A stretch of DNA of 26,078 nt from Silene noctiflora. Lineage: Eukaryota; Streptophyta; Magnoliopsida; Caryophyllales; Caryophyllaceae. This document shows, one piece after another, positions 1 to 11,324 of the stretch (its first letter is position 1; every line of letters begins with the position of its first letter). The notes beneath the pieces are model-generated. The model saw only the letters and a list, made by a program, of their open reading frames with translations. It searched no databases and was not told where the DNA came from. Both the position numbers and the translations under genes were made by a program. The DNA is taken from positions 187,795 through 213,872 of the forward strand of contig VHZZ01000529.1 of NCBI GenBank assembly GCA_009801015.1, read 5' to 3'.

Positions 1-164
1 TGGACAACGAGATACCTCAAAATTTAAAAAAAAAAAAAAAAATACGCGGAATTAGTGACGTGGACCCATTTACGGTAAATAGTTTCAAACCCGCCGCATT
101 TTGTTAAATAGTTTGGGTTTCGGCCTCATTTAAGCAAAAACTTCAGAAAGGCAAATGGAGGGAG
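1..164. mobile_element. Right end of a Stowaway-like MITE, cut by the window edge (tentative)
   Basis: The stretch ends in GGAGGGAG followed by TA. This is the mirror image of the CTCCCTCC ends seen on the TA-flanked element at 5217-5708. The left end is not in the window, so the element cannot be delimited. The interior is AT-rich with an A-run near 30-42 and has no coding potential. The call rests only on the terminal motif. Confidence 0.35.
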
Positions 165-308
165 TATTAATTTGGGTAAGAATAGTGATAGACTGATAGG
201 GTATCCTAAATAACAAAGCGTCTACGTGCCTAAATAAATACTAAATAGTTCTATAATAAGATTGAATTCTTTATTTTGCGGCGACACCATTAAGATTAAT
301 ACTGGAAA

Positions 309-371
309 TTTCAACCAAATTAATTGTGGAAATCCTTGTATTTTCCGTAAGATTTCAACCAAATTAATTGT
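309..371 (+). repeat. Short direct repeat, 44-bp spacing
   Basis: The 19-base string TTTCAACCAAATTAATTGT occurs at 309-327 and again at 353-371. The two copies sit 44 bp apart in otherwise AT-rich non-coding DNA. They look like a small local duplication. I see no other function. Confidence 0.6.
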
Positions 372-480
372 AGCCGTCCTTGTTTCGTCAACTGTCAAGT
401 TGAATCAGAATTTTGCATCTTATGATCAGTAGCTGGATAACGCTCTTAGACTCTTTATCTGCGAATCTTCATTTGATAAG

Positions 481-698
481 GTTCACGCACATTGCGTTAT
501 GCATATGAATTAGGAGTTTGGAATTATTCCGGCTTTGAGCAATTTCGAGCCCAGATACCAAGGCTAACAGTTTTGCCCGCACAGAAGAACAAACTTCACC
601 AGACAGAAAATACATACGCGTCAACAAAAATACCAGTATCATCGAAAGTTCCTGGGACTAAGGACTTTAAAATCGTTGATTCGCGAGAATTCATCTAA
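481..698 (+). CDS. Unidentified coding-like ORF, possibly the last exon of an upstream gene
   Basis: I do not recognise this protein. The open frame runs from an in-frame TAA at about 477 to a TAA at 696-698 and encodes roughly 70 residues. Its composition is ordinary and non-repetitive. It is rich in Lys, Thr and Pro, contains the stretch TVLPAQKNKLHQTENTY, and ends in DFKIVDSREFI. The first ATG in frame is not near the beginning, so a free-standing gene would need a TTG start, which is unlikely. A splice acceptor AG at 479-480, after a weakly pyrimidine-rich stretch, would make 481-698 a terminal exon. Its upstream exons would then lie before base 1. Alternatives are a pseudogene fragment or a chance ORF. 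I rate coding origin as somewhat better than even on amino-acid composition alone. Confidence 0.35.
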
Positions 699-827
699 TT
701 GTCGGACAAGCGTCTTTCGATATTGCCTGTTTACTTTAGCATTGATATATTGCTTAATGTTTTGAGACTAATGACAAATATTGATACTGATGAAACTAAT
801 TTTTTTGAGCATTTCTGCTCATTACAA

Positions 828-990
828 CAATTATTTGACAACAAGGGATGAACATATGAGTATTTGTGATCGACTCATCACAAACTCTTACATAAGACCG
901 TTTAGTGACAATTATTTGACAAGGGATGAACGAACAATATTGAGTAGTATTTGTGATGGATTGATCACAAACTCTCATATAAAACCGTCT
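828..990 (+). repeat. Diverged tandem duplication, unit about 80-88 bp
   Basis: CAATTATTTGAC, AAGGGATGAAC, TATTTGTGAT and CACAAACTCT appear in the same order twice. The first copy is at about 828-900 and the second at about 909-990, with small indels between them. Each copy holds a short near-palindrome of the GTGATNNANTNATCAC type. The open frames here are non-coding by-products of the repeat. Confidence 0.6.
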
Positions 991-1036
991 ACAACATGAT
1001 TTAATAAACGACAGATTATTATCCGATCAAATAATC

Positions 1037-1456
1037 TCAAGAGTCCTGCTTAGATTTAACACCCTTGTGATGTTTCCGATACGAGTCCTCCCAATTCACT
1101 CCATCAAACATACGCACCTCAACACGACCAAGCGTCCCTGGATCGACACAAGCCACATTGACCGACACAGCGTCAGGGTTAGTCCTCGACACATTAAACG
1201 ACGTGATACCACACACGTTACAAAATTTATGCTTAGCGGTATGAGTCCCGAAGGTATAGGTGGTTAGGTTCGACTCACCACTCAATAATTTAAACCGGTG
1301 AGACGGAACACTAAACGAGACGTTCCCTCGTTTGGAACACATTGAACAATTGCATTTCCATGCGGATACGGATTTCGGAGCTTCGATCTTCCATCTTACT
1401 CTTCCACAATGACAGCCTCCATTATGTGTTACTAAATCTTCTGAATCGGAAGCCAT
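1037..1456 (-). CDS. CENP-V/GFA-domain zinc protein
   Basis: This is a 139-residue member of the CENP-V/GFA family, whose founder is the bacterial glutathione-dependent formaldehyde-activating enzyme. Seven cysteines match the family layout. C15 and C17 (in GGCHCG) pair with C79 and C82 (in FCNVCG) in what is the structural zinc site of the family. C35, C37 and C40 (in CNCSMC) correspond to the second, catalytic-type site. The stretches TYTFGTHTAKH and VDPGTL also fit plant homologues. The ORF starts with a real ATG, ends in TGA, has no intron, and has about the length of plant family members, so it looks complete. No signal peptide is evident, so it is probably cytosolic or nuclear. The substrate of plant members is not established, and formaldehyde chemistry should not be assumed. 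The nearest neighbours are repeats, and no operon-like context applies. Confidence 0.88.
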   Translation of the reverse strand: MASDSEDLVTHNGGCHCGRVRWKIEAPKSVSAWKCNCSMCSKRGNVSFSVPSHRFKLLSGESNLTTYTFGTHTAKHKFCNVCGITSFNVSRTNPDAVSVNVACVDPGTLGRVEVRMFDGVNWEDSYRKHHKGVKSKQDS

Positions 1457-2519
1457 TTTAGTTTATTTTGTATTTGATGAAAATTTATACAAGATTTATT
1501 GACTATTATGTGTATAATAATGTGTATTTATATTAGTATAGACGTATAGTTTAAGGACAATGGTGGCAATTGGCACGTATCGTTTAAGTATGAACTTACG
1601 GCACGTATTTCCTAATAAGAACCAAACATCACCGAAATTAAATCTCTCAAATAAATCCAAATAACAATTAAATTGTCTAAAACTTCTAATAATTCACGTC
1701 CAAAAATAATATTCGGTCCAAAAATCCAAATGCATGATTGATATTGGTAGAATGTACGGAGAAGTTACGTGAGCAGAAAACTCGAGAAAAAAAGACATTT
1801 AAATTTTAAATCCGTAAATAAATAGTAGAACTCGTAATAATCTTATTAGTGTTTTAAAACGAGTCGTCATATAAGTTTTTCCCATACAACAATATTTTTC
1901 AAAGTTAATTTATAAGATTTGACGGTTTTATAATGTGATCGTTATTGTCGTCTCAATTTTAAGATCTTAAACCATCTCTTGACACAAAGCGTGATCTTAA
2001 TCAATCGATCATTTCACTTATATTTCCTTCTTTTTAGTCATTTGAATACATCGGTTCAAATAATATGAGAAGCGTTTTACGCAAATGTATAAAGATGACC
2101 TGTATGAAGGGATTATTTATTTATCTATTAATCGAAGACATCTATCAAACCGTGGAGTAAGGTAGCAGATGTCACAGACGGAACGCGTGTGCAATAATTT
2201 ACGTAACAAATATGCTTCCATTCTTAATTTCTTGTGAAATTCTATCCTTTTATCATGATCATTGACTTTTGTTGACAACTGGATCATTATCATTTCAATA
2301 CATTGAAGATTACGGTCTGCGTATGTTATACGGAGTAGTATTCGTACCAATTTAGGGTACTTGTCTATCCAGTACAGCTCTTTTTTCTTTTCATTATCAT
2401 TCCAAACACCCACGTCCTATTTGCCCTCTCTTTTCCTTACATCCCTTTTTCTTCCCTCCTTCCCCTTTCCCTCCATAATCCCTCCACTTTTGCTATCTAA
2501 ACAGACCTTAAATGTTTTC
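1457..2519. other. Intergenic DNA upstream of the CENP-V/GFA gene
   Basis: No gene is supported here. The first 100 bases are AT-rich 5' flank of the minus-strand gene, with TATA-like stretches around 1500-1530. Bases 2413-2519 form a strongly strand-asymmetric tract, pyrimidine-rich on the plus strand, and end in CTAAACAGACC then TTA. That resembles the right end of a PIF/Harbinger-type MITE, but I cannot find its left end. The minus-strand frame at 2117-2413 has no recognisable domain and is probably chance. Confidence 0.4.
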
Positions 2520-4765
2520 CAATTGCTTAAACCATTCCTCTAAGGTATAAGGTAAACTTTCCTTCCATGATTTGCACCGCAACCTAACTCTTAAAATCAT
2601 CTTGTCCGCTATACATGGCCAGTTAGGGGTTTTGTTCACAAAAATCGCTTCATTTGGCAATTCCCAAATAATAGTAACTATAGCAATGAAAAATACTTCC
2701 CAAGGTCGTTTCTCAAACCCACAAAGTGGGAATCACACCATACTAGAAAAGCATCATCAATCTTAACGGGACAAATCCGTGTTATACCTCAACTATCACA
2801 AATACTCGTCCATAGCTTCCAAGAATAACTACAGTGTAAAAACAGGTGTTTGGCGGTCTTTAACTCTTCACCACATAATATAAACATCATCTCCTCACAA
2901 GTCATATCTTTCCACTTAATCATCCTATCCTTCGTGTTCACCTTTTTCCACAGTATTGCCCAAAGAAATATCGCATACCTTGGTGGTGCAAGTCCTTTCC
3001 AAACATGGTTGAACAAAAGCTTTCGATCTGCTCCAGTGTACTTCAATTTATAGAAGGCGTCAACAAAAATTCTAGCTGTGTAGCATTTCGATTTGTCAAA
3101 AGATCGGATATGGCAGTCATCTTTATCCCTTAAAGGTTTGTGGTCCTCAATCATTAGGTTTAAATGGTCTACTGGTGATAATTCCCATTGAAATAATCTT
3201 CTTAGCTTCGTCATTGAAGTTGCCAGACCCAATCATCGCCTTGCCAAATACCCATGTCAGCCACACATTTATCTTTCTGAATTGACACATTAAAAAGTCT
3301 CGGAAACCTTTCTTTGAGAGTTACATTTCCAATCCAAAGATCCTTCCAAAAAATGACCTTATTTCCTTTTCCAATTTGTATCCTGATACCCTGTTTTGTG
3401 ACTTCTCTTATGTGAGTGTCTGAATCATTAACAAGCATATCGACTTCCATAGGCCAAACCCACTTTTTCTTCATTTCTAAACACTCCTTCTGAATTGAGT
3501 TCATGAATTGAACAAATAATTCTTTTCCAAAGCGCCTTATACTCCAATGAAAAACGCCACCACCATTTGAAGAGCATACTTGCATTTTTAATATGTAAAT
3601 CACCCACGCCTAAGCCGCCCATCGCCTTTGGCAATTGGATAATATTCCAATTGATCAAGGAATAACATCCTTCTCATAGACTTTCTTTGCAGATAATCTT
3701 TTTCAAGACGCCTTTAGAAATCTTAAACATAGACATATAAAAGAGGGGCAACGAGTTTAAGACGGATTTAATGAGAACCACTCTTCCAGCTTTTGAAATT
3801 AGCCCTGTCTTCCAACTAGCCAGCCTTCTCCTTATATTTTCCACCACTGAATCCCAGGTTGAGAGGTTATTCGGGTTAGAGCCCAGAGAAATACCCAAAT
3901 ATTGCACGGGTAATTGTATTACTTGACAGCCCATTTTATGTGCATTTGATTCACCCCAATGCTGACTCTTTCCTAGTATCACATGAGCTGATTTCTTAAA
4001 ATTAATACCGAGTCTAGTAGAGCGTTGAAAATTATCGAGAAGCCTCCTGATATTTGTCAGGACTTGAGATTTAGCCAGACAGAATATAAGAGTATTATCT
4101 GCAAATTATAAGTGACTTAAAACAACCTTGTCCTTACTCACTTACAAACCTTGGATTAGCCCCATTTGAATTCCCTTAAGCATAACTTGATTGAAAGCCT
4201 CCGTAACTAACAAGAACAGAAAAGGCGAAATGGGATCACCTTGCCTGAGGTCCCTTTCCATTTTGAAGGGTCTGGTGGGAGTACCATTAATAAGTATAGA
4301 GATGGAAGCTTTAGATAGGCATGTGTAGATTCATTTTCTCCATTTGGACCCAAAACCCATGGCTATCAGTATGTAGATAACAAATTCCCACCTAACCGAG
4401 TTGTACGCCTTGTAAAAGTACAATTTAAGAAAGACTCCGGTTCTTTTATTCTTTTTAAGCCAATGCACCACTTCGTTTACAATTAAGGCGTCATCCAATA
4501 GTTGCTTATTTTGTACAAATGCGGTCCGAGTCTCACCTATTAAACTAGGCAATAGACTTCGAAGTCTTTCATCTAGTATCTTTGAAATCACTTTGTAAAC
4601 AAAACCAACCATTCTAATTGCCCTGAAATCAGCTATCTCAATTGCATTATCCCCTTTTGGTATAAGAGTTACCCAAGTATTGTTAATCTCTTCTTGAAGT
4701 GACCTTCGATTAAAAACTTTCTTACGATTTTCGTAAACTTCAGTACATCTCTTTTAGAACGATAG
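2520..4765 (-). pseudogene. 5'-truncated, decayed LINE (non-LTR retrotransposon) reverse transcriptase
   Basis: Read on the minus strand, fragments line up in the order of a plant L1-type ORF2. The RT fingers with LIPK and an IADFRAI-type motif lie around 4620-4680. RT motif A lies at about 4400-4440, and RQGDPISPFLF-type coding at about 4220-4260. The motif C region lies near 4090-4110, followed by the thumb region with QYLGISLG at 3674-3982. The linker is at 3211-3658 and the C-terminal zf-RVT domain at 2789-3232. The element is dead. Motif A reads KLYFYKAYNSVRW, where active elements have Asp at both the Y and N positions. Motif C reads FADN after an in-frame stop. Frame changes occur near 3220 and 3450, with further breaks at 3660 and 4000-4330. 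One zf-RVT cysteine is lost (FILCGEE). No endonuclease domain is present upstream of about 4765, as expected for 5' truncation. Confidence 0.88.
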
Positions 4766-5216
4766 TACCCGTTTTAAGATGGATATACGTCAACTATATT
4801 CCACTTGTTTATACGAGATGAATCTTTTGTTGTCATGTGCATCCTCCTTTTGTCTTGATCTTAAATATCATATTTAATCAAGTTTACGATGAATAATACC
4901 GTCTTAAAAACAAGAATTTGTGTTGTTTGTCCGCTAAAACCTCTGCCGGCATTACAATTCAGGAAAAAATTGTCGTATTCTGAACCCGTGCCTATAAACT
5001 TTTCTCTATTAAAATTTTTGATTGACTAAAAACTTTGACCGACTATATTTCTTGACCAAGATTTTCTAAACCGGTCATTTTTGTTAAAATTGACCTTTAC
5101 ACAAGATTTGGCGATTTGCAGTTAGGAAGAAAACCGCTTTTTGAATTGTAGCCACGAGCTACAATCGGTCAAGATTTTTTTTTTTGTTAAAAAAGAGGGA
5201 TAATACTTATAGAGTA
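4766..5216. other. AT-rich intergenic stretch
   Basis: I see no gene or clear element. There is a T-run at about 5175-5185. This may be pre-insertion flank of the LINE or old repeat sequence. Nothing further can be supported. Confidence 0.4.
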
Positions 5217-5708
5217 CTCCCTCCGTCCTCTCATTTTGTTTACCTTCATTTTCGCCACAAAAAGTAAGAGAAGAGAAGGGGTCCTCTTGTAGATGTAAAT
5301 TATTGAATGGCAATTGCCTTAACCTGAACCGCACCGTATAACCTAACTCATATCCGACTCGACACCCGAATTGAGAACCCGATCTCCACCTGAACCAATG
5401 TGACTAGATCTAGAGGTTTACGTTGCAAACAACCGTCATCCCTAAATAACCTGATAATAACAAACCTAGAAATGACGCGAATCTAAACTGACCCTGATTC
5501 GAAATCTCACAACACGAAAATGACCGTGCCAAACTGACTCGTCCTAAATCCAACATGGTTGACCCGTTTGCCAAGTCTGACAAGTAAATAAATGATCTAG
5601 ATTATGCGGAATTTTTGACGATCAAATAACTTATGAAAAGCATTTCTAAATTATAAAGGTAAATTAAATGAGTAAGACACCGGACATTTAAAAATAGGAC
5701 GGAGGGAA
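5217..5708. mobile_element. Stowaway-like MITE with an unusually long interior
   Basis: The left end is CTCCCTCCGTCC, preceded by TA at 5215-5216. The right end is GGACGGAGGGAA, followed by TA at 5709-5710. The next internal bases also pair: CTCATTTTGTTTAC on the left against GTAAATTAAATGAG on the right. TA target duplication and CTCCCTCC ends are typical of Tc1/Mariner-derived Stowaway MITEs. At 492 bp it is long for the group. The middle, about 5290-5640, is not palindromic and contains phrases such as GACCCGTTTGCCAAG, which suggests a later insertion or capture. There is no transposase. Confidence 0.68.
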
Positions 5709-5728
5709 TAACAAATCTTAGAAGATTA

Positions 5729-6021
5729 GGGAGTCGTTTGGTTGTATGTAAGAATTCGTATTGCCTAGAAAGTCATAAAACACGTTATTTTAGAATTCAT
5801 GTGAATTAGAAAATATTATTTGGTTACCATGTATAAAGTGCAATTCATGTAGGCATTCTCACACCTAGCTAAGTCACTTCCTCCATTATGGAGGAACTGA
5901 AATTCATGGGAACTTCCAATTCATGTGAATTGGGGTAATCAAACAATAGACTAATTCTGTAATTCTGCAATTCACATAAATTTAAATTTTTGCGCTGTTT
6001 AGTGGGTAACCAAACGACCCC
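5729..6021. mobile_element. PIF/Harbinger-like MITE, family A copy 1
   Basis: Inverted ends are GGGAGTCGTTTGGTT on the left and AACCAAACGACCCC on the right, spanning 293 bp. The left flank is TTA. The right flank is TAT, so the 3-bp target duplication is imperfect. The interior repeats AATTCATGTGAATTG-like palindromes and has CTCCATTATGGAGGAA. The same interior motifs recur in the 294-bp element at 22858-23151, which places both in one family. It lies about 640 bp upstream of the YSL start codon, so it may contribute to that promoter region. Confidence 0.7.
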
Positions 6022-6661
6022 TATATCGGAGGGGCTTGATATTAATACTTTTCAAGAAAGGATGAAGTTAAAACTCACTTAGATCTCTATCAATTTTTCT
6101 CCCCTACCCACGTTTAGTGGCAAGTAGCAGAGAATCATGAGTCAACGAGAGAGAAGCCTAAACAGTAAACACACACAAACACACACAAATTCGTAATCAA
6201 ATCTAATCTAATCACACCTCCCACATTTTAACTTTTTGATTCTATATCTATCTATATTCTATATCATGTACTAAAAAGGTTCATATAGTACAATTGTACT
6301 ACTAATTTACCCCACCATATATACAACCCAACTCTTCCACAATCATTCACATATTCTCATTCCCTTTGATTTCTCTCAAAAACCCAATTTTTAATTTCTG
6401 GATATTTTTAATTTTCCAAAAGATTATATGGGTTTTGCCAAATAATTGTTATAAACTAACCCTTTTGATGATTTTGTAAATTTCTTATGCATTTTGATTA
6501 AAAATAGAATTTACCCATTTGAGATATATATAATTTCAATTTTTATTGTAAAATAAAATTTGATTAAAAAGGTCAAATCTTTGTCAAAAAATTCCAATTT
6601 TCCCCTCTAATTTTATCAATAAAGTCAACTTTAATACCAAAGATTTCAACTTTCTCAAAAA
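6022..6661 (+). promoter_or_regulatory. Promoter and 5' UTR region of the YSL gene
   Basis: This is the flank between the MITE at 5729-6021 and the YSL ATG. The best core-promoter candidate is CCATATATAC at about 6314-6323, which would place transcription start near 6345-6355 and leave about 310 bp of T/A-rich 5' UTR. Another TATA-like cluster (TATATCTATCTATATTC) lies at about 6244-6260. An ACAATTGT E-box palindrome lies at about 6290. None of these is verified, and no iron-response element can be called from sequence alone. Confidence 0.4.
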
Positions 6662-9600
6662 ATGAGCAATGAAAGGGGAATGATGGAGATAGAAACACAT
6701 GATCATGAAGAAATGAGCAAAAATGTTGAAGAAAATGTAAAGAGGGTCCCACCATGGACACAACAAATAACAATAAGAGGAATAATTGCAAGTATAATAA
6801 TAGGAATAATATATAGTGTAATAGTAATGAAACTTAATCTAACAACAGGTTTAGTTCCAAATCTGAATGTTTCTGCAGCACTTCTTGCATTTGTTTTACT
6901 TAAAGGTTGGACTCAATTAGTTCATAAAGCTGGGTTTATTGCTACTCCTTTTACTAGACAAGAGAATACTGTTGTTCAAACTTGTGCTGTTGCTTGTTAT
7001 AGCATTGCTGTTGGAGGTATTGCCTTTTCCGTCTCAACTGATTCTTTACGTTTTTATTCTTTTGTGAGACATGTTTTTTGTATGATTTCTGTCATGTTTT
7101 TACTGTCTTATGTTGACGGTTCGTTAATCGACCCCAAATCATTTTGAAGCCTGACATTGTTAGAGTATACAGTGGTGGCACTAAAATTAGATACTTTTTC
7201 TTAAAATATTGACCTTTTGTATGATTCCCATCATTTTTTACCTTATATTTACTGTTCATGTTAATCGACTCCAAATCATTTCGAGGCCTGATATTGTTGG
7301 TGTGCATAGTGGACTGTGGCAGTATAATTAGATTTTCTGGAAAAATATTGACTTTTAGCACTAATAGACGTAATAGTATTACTGATTGTAAAAGTCTTTT
7401 TTCAGTTGTGTCTTAGTTATATGATTTTTTATTCGAAAACTTTATTCGTGGAGTTCTGGATCCGCCACTGCGAGCTTAACTCAAAAGGATAAACCTTAGC
7501 CAAATCCTTGCTAAAACCATTTGCAGAGTCACCAAAATGATCAACCATCATCTCTGCTGTTCAAATTTCGATGTTATGTAATTAAGGAATTATTGGTGAC
7601 TGCATTTGGCATGAATTTCGTGAAATTACAGAATTTACAGTCTCAAAATTTTAGTTGCCTACATGCTTATGTGTATCCTAAACTAGCTTGTTTAGCTACT
7701 TGTTTATGAAGATTTGTTAATTTGCTATGATGTGATATGATTCCGCAATTTAATAATGTCTGAGTCATGATTAATTAGGGGGGTTTGGTTCATATCTACT
7801 GGGTTTGAACAAGAGAACATATGAGCAGGCAGGGGTTGATACAGAAGGGAATGTTTCTGGAAGCTACAAAGAACCCGGCATCGGTTGGATGACTGGTTTT
7901 CTTTTTGTTAGCAGTTTCGTTGGGTTGCTGGCTTTGGTTCCTCTTAGAAAGGTACTTTAAATTCGTGGCCCGTTTTCATGAAAATAAGAGGAGAATAGTT
8001 AAATGTCAATTATTTTATCATGATAAGAACTTTACATAAGAATAAAACCTTAGAAGAATATACTATGAAAGTGTTTTACCTTAGAACATTCTTTGCTGAG
8101 CGAATGTTATGTGGTTAACAGTATCGTCACTACTATAGAACGTTCCTGATCTAGCTTTACTTCTTACCTTATATTCTGTATCTACTTTAGCACTTAATGA
8201 TGTGTTGTAGGGTTAAGTTTTGCATTGACATTTGGGTTACTTTTGATCTATTAGTCTTTCTTAGCCCTTAAGTGCGTTTTAATAGGGAGCTTTAACTGTT
8301 GGAGTATATAAAATATCGGTATCTGAAGCATGTGATAAAGCAGTCGGATACTCGGATTTCACTATGAACCTTATGTATCTGACTATCTTCAGCTAAATCA
8401 CATATCCTTTTGCAATTGCGCCCGTGCTTGCAAACCTGTGGTTGTGTTTACGCAAAGAAAGGGAATAGACGCACTATAATGATATATCATCTGTGGGGTT
8501 TAGTTTCCATTTGGTTTTTGGTTATTTTGTGCCTTTTGTCTTTCTTGACCCTTTATCCATATTGAAAGGGAGTTGAAGAATATAATATCAGTATCTACAG
8601 CCTGTGATAAAAAGGAGTTTGGTGTTCTCTATTTGCAATTATGCATCACGGAACTTCAGTTGATCGCGTTGTTTTGGTTTTACTTGCAAACTTGTATTTG
8701 TGTTGTGCTTGCATAAACTTTACAGTTGAAAAGGAGTCAGGTATGGTGTTAGAGAACGACGACTAATATGCTCTATCCATAGTCCATACGTGAAAAAGAA
8801 TCAGTTTTCTCCACTTTTGAAAAGTGATTTCGTCAAAAAATGATATGCATGTTTGGGTGGACTTATACTATTTTTATCCATCAAACTTCTTGTGTCTTAG
8901 CATCAACAAAGTATTACTTTCATTTTAATGTTCTCGGTACTTGATAATTAAGATACAACTCGTTCATTTTTTTCCTTTTATCTTTCAGTCTCATCGGAAC
9001 CAATTATAAAGAATATGTGAGTCTTGGAAATCCACGACTCAAATTATAGGGGCGTGAAAAGTTTTGAGCAAAATGTTTATCAGGATGTGGCATATATGTA
9101 GATCTTTTCTATATTTAGCCTTTTGCTATACTCTAAATGGCTGCTTGTGCCTTTAAAGTTTATCAGTTACTGAAACCTCTGCAGATTTATTAAATATTTG
9201 GACATAGATTACATAATTGAGTAGATTGTAGATAACTTAATCTTCCAATCATAACTGGTTGATCTTGATACTGTATGGGAAAGTTCACATCTTTTTACAG
9301 TCGAAACAGTTTCTATAACAACTGAACTTTTTATGTAGTTTCATACAGTAGATAACTTATCAACACTTTAAATTCCTCATAAAAAATTTCTGCAGATCAT
9401 GATAATAGACTATAAGCTAAGTTATCCGAGTGGAACTGCAACAGCAGTACTTATCAATGGGTTCCACACTCCTAAATCAGACAAGATGGCCAAGTATGCA
9501 ATATTCTTTTCAATAACTCTGTGCTTTAATCTTATAGTCGAAAGAAAGATCTATGTAACCAGATAATATAATTGCATCTCGATCATACAGGAAGCAAGTT

Positions 9601-11324
9601 CATGGCTTTATGAAATATTTCTCCATCAGTTTTCTCTGGGGTTTCTTCCAGTGGTTCTATACTGGTGGAACCCAATGTGGCTTTTCTCAGTTTCCGACAT
9701 TCGGCTTGAAAGCATGGCAAAACTCGTAAGTGCCTATTTCAATTTTAAAGTTTTCACGTGGTTTGAAACTCAGTAATCTATCTATCTATTTATCGTAATT
9801 GGGCACTCTGGGGTACTGAATTTTGCAGGTTTTACTTTGATTTCAGCATGACATACGTGGGAGCAGGAATGATATGTTCGCACATAGTTAATTTGTCGTT
9901 GCTTCTGGGTGCTGTTCTTTCTTGGGGGGTGATGTGGCCACTAATCGGGGATCTAAAGGGAAAATGGTTCCCTTCATCGTTACCTGAAAGCAGTATGAAG
10001 AGCCTGAATGGTTACAAGGTGTGTTGCTGTGTTAGCACTTCTTTGTTCCTTAATGAGTACCTTTTTTTTTTGTTACAAGGAAAGACACAAGGACTCAAGG
10101 ACAGTTTAATGATGGTCATAGTAACATATAGTCGGTAGTTGATGAAATTTCGACCTGTGTTCTGATCTAATGAATTCATGCAGGTTTTCATTTCCATTGC
10201 ACTTCTTCTAGGCGACGGGCTCTACAATTTTGTCAAGATACTCCTCTTTACCGGTAAAAGCATGATCAATCGATTGAAGGACAAAGGCCGTGACACATGT
10301 AAGTTCGATATCTAAACCTCCCAATCAAACACACAAAATTTAACAGTTCTCTTATACTTTAGAATTCAGGACCTACAACTTATTTTGTTATATACCAGAT
10401 CCAGAGACCCAAAATCGGTCAATTGATGAACTTCAGAGAAATGAATTATTTATGAGAGAAAGAATTCCCATTTGGATTGCACTTCTTGGCTACTCATTAT
10501 TTGCGGTGGTTTCCATCATAATAGTTCCCATGATGTTTCCGGAGTTAAAATGGTACTATGTCGTCGTTGCTTATATCTTAGCGCCCTCTCTTAGTTTCTG
10601 CAACGCTTACGGTGCTGGTCTAACTGACATGAACATGGCTTACAACTATGGAAAAGTAGCACTTTTTGTGCTCTCGGCTCTAGCTGGGAAAGATTCAGGT
10701 GTTGTGGCCGGGCTTGTAGGGTGCGGTCTGATCAAATCGATAGTTTCCATCTCCTCAGATCTAATGCACGATTTTAAAACTAGCCACCTCACCCTCACGT
10801 CACCCCGATCTATGCTTCTTAGCCAAGCAATTGGGACCGCCATAGGATGTGTGGTTGCACCACTTACATTCTTCCTTTTCTACAAGGCCTTTGATATTGG
10901 AAATCCCGATGGGGAGTACAAGGCTCCCTATGCTCTCATATACCGAAACATGGCCATCCTCGGGGTAGAAGGCTTCTCGGCTCTACCTCAGCATTGCTTG
11001 CAGTTATGTTACGGCTTTTTCGGGTTCGCCATCGTAGCAAACTTAGTGAGAGATCTTTCTCCAAAGAAGATAGGGAAATGGGTCCCGCTCCCAATGGCAA
11101 TGGCGGTACCCTTCCTCGTAGGAGCGTACTTCGCCATCGACATGTGTGTAGGAAGCTTGGTTGTGTTCTTATGGCATAGGTTTAATAGTGCAGAAGCAAG
11201 CTTTATGATTCCAGCAGTTGCATCGGGATTGATATGTGGAGACGGGTTGTGGATTCTACCCTCGTCTATACTTGCATTGGCTAAGCTCAAGCCTCCTATA
11301 TGCATGGCCTTCAAATCTAGGTAA
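6662..11324 (+). CDS. YSL: Yellow Stripe-Like (YSL) metal-nicotianamine transporter, 7 exons, complete
   Basis: This is an oligopeptide-transporter-superfamily membrane protein. YSLs carry Fe, Cu, Zn and similar ions as nicotianamine complexes across membranes for vascular loading and remobilisation. Exons are 6662-7016, 7779-7951, 9396-9493, 9591-9725, 9829-10018, 10184-10298 and 10399-11324. All introns are GT-AG, all phases join, and the total is 1992 nt (663 aa), close to the usual length of about 670. The N-terminus is acidic and cytosolic in style, followed by [11 protein letters not shown]. Conserved YSL blocks follow: [96 protein letters not shown] and [10 protein letters not shown]. 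More than a dozen hydrophobic segments are visible. Resemblance is greatest to the Arabidopsis YSL1/2/3 group, from memory of that family, so the exact orthologue is not fixed. The first ATG is used, and a second pair of Met codons follows at residues 7-8. Confidence 0.95.
7074..7352 (+). repeat. 139-bp tandem duplication in YSL intron 1
   Basis: Two copies lie at about 7074-7212 and 7213-7352. TATGATT (7081 and 7220) and ATATTG (7207 and 7346) both sit at a constant offset of 139 bp. The copies share TTAATCGACNCCAAATCATTT. They have diverged by point changes but hardly by length. They lie wholly inside intron 1 (7017-7778), and the open frames over them are by-products. Confidence 0.75.
8211..8725 (+). 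repeat. Diverged tandem duplication in YSL intron 2
   Basis: Intron 2 (7952-9395) is by far the longest. Two blocks at about 8211-8465 and 8497-8725 share, in order, GGTTNAGTTT, GTCTTTCTT, AATANNNNTATCNGTATCT, TGTGATAAA, TTTGCAATT and CTTGCAAAC. Offsets shift from about 286 to 272 bp because of indels. This is an older duplication than the one in intron 1. I see no coding content. Confidence 0.6.

Noticed and set aside
2117-2413. Minus-strand 98-residue frame as a LINE tail or small gene
   Set aside because: No family match is visible, and the recognisable LINE similarity ends near 2520.
10994-11314. Extra frames on both strands within the last YSL exon
   Set aside because: The YSL frame is continuous and conserved through this segment, so the others are shadows.
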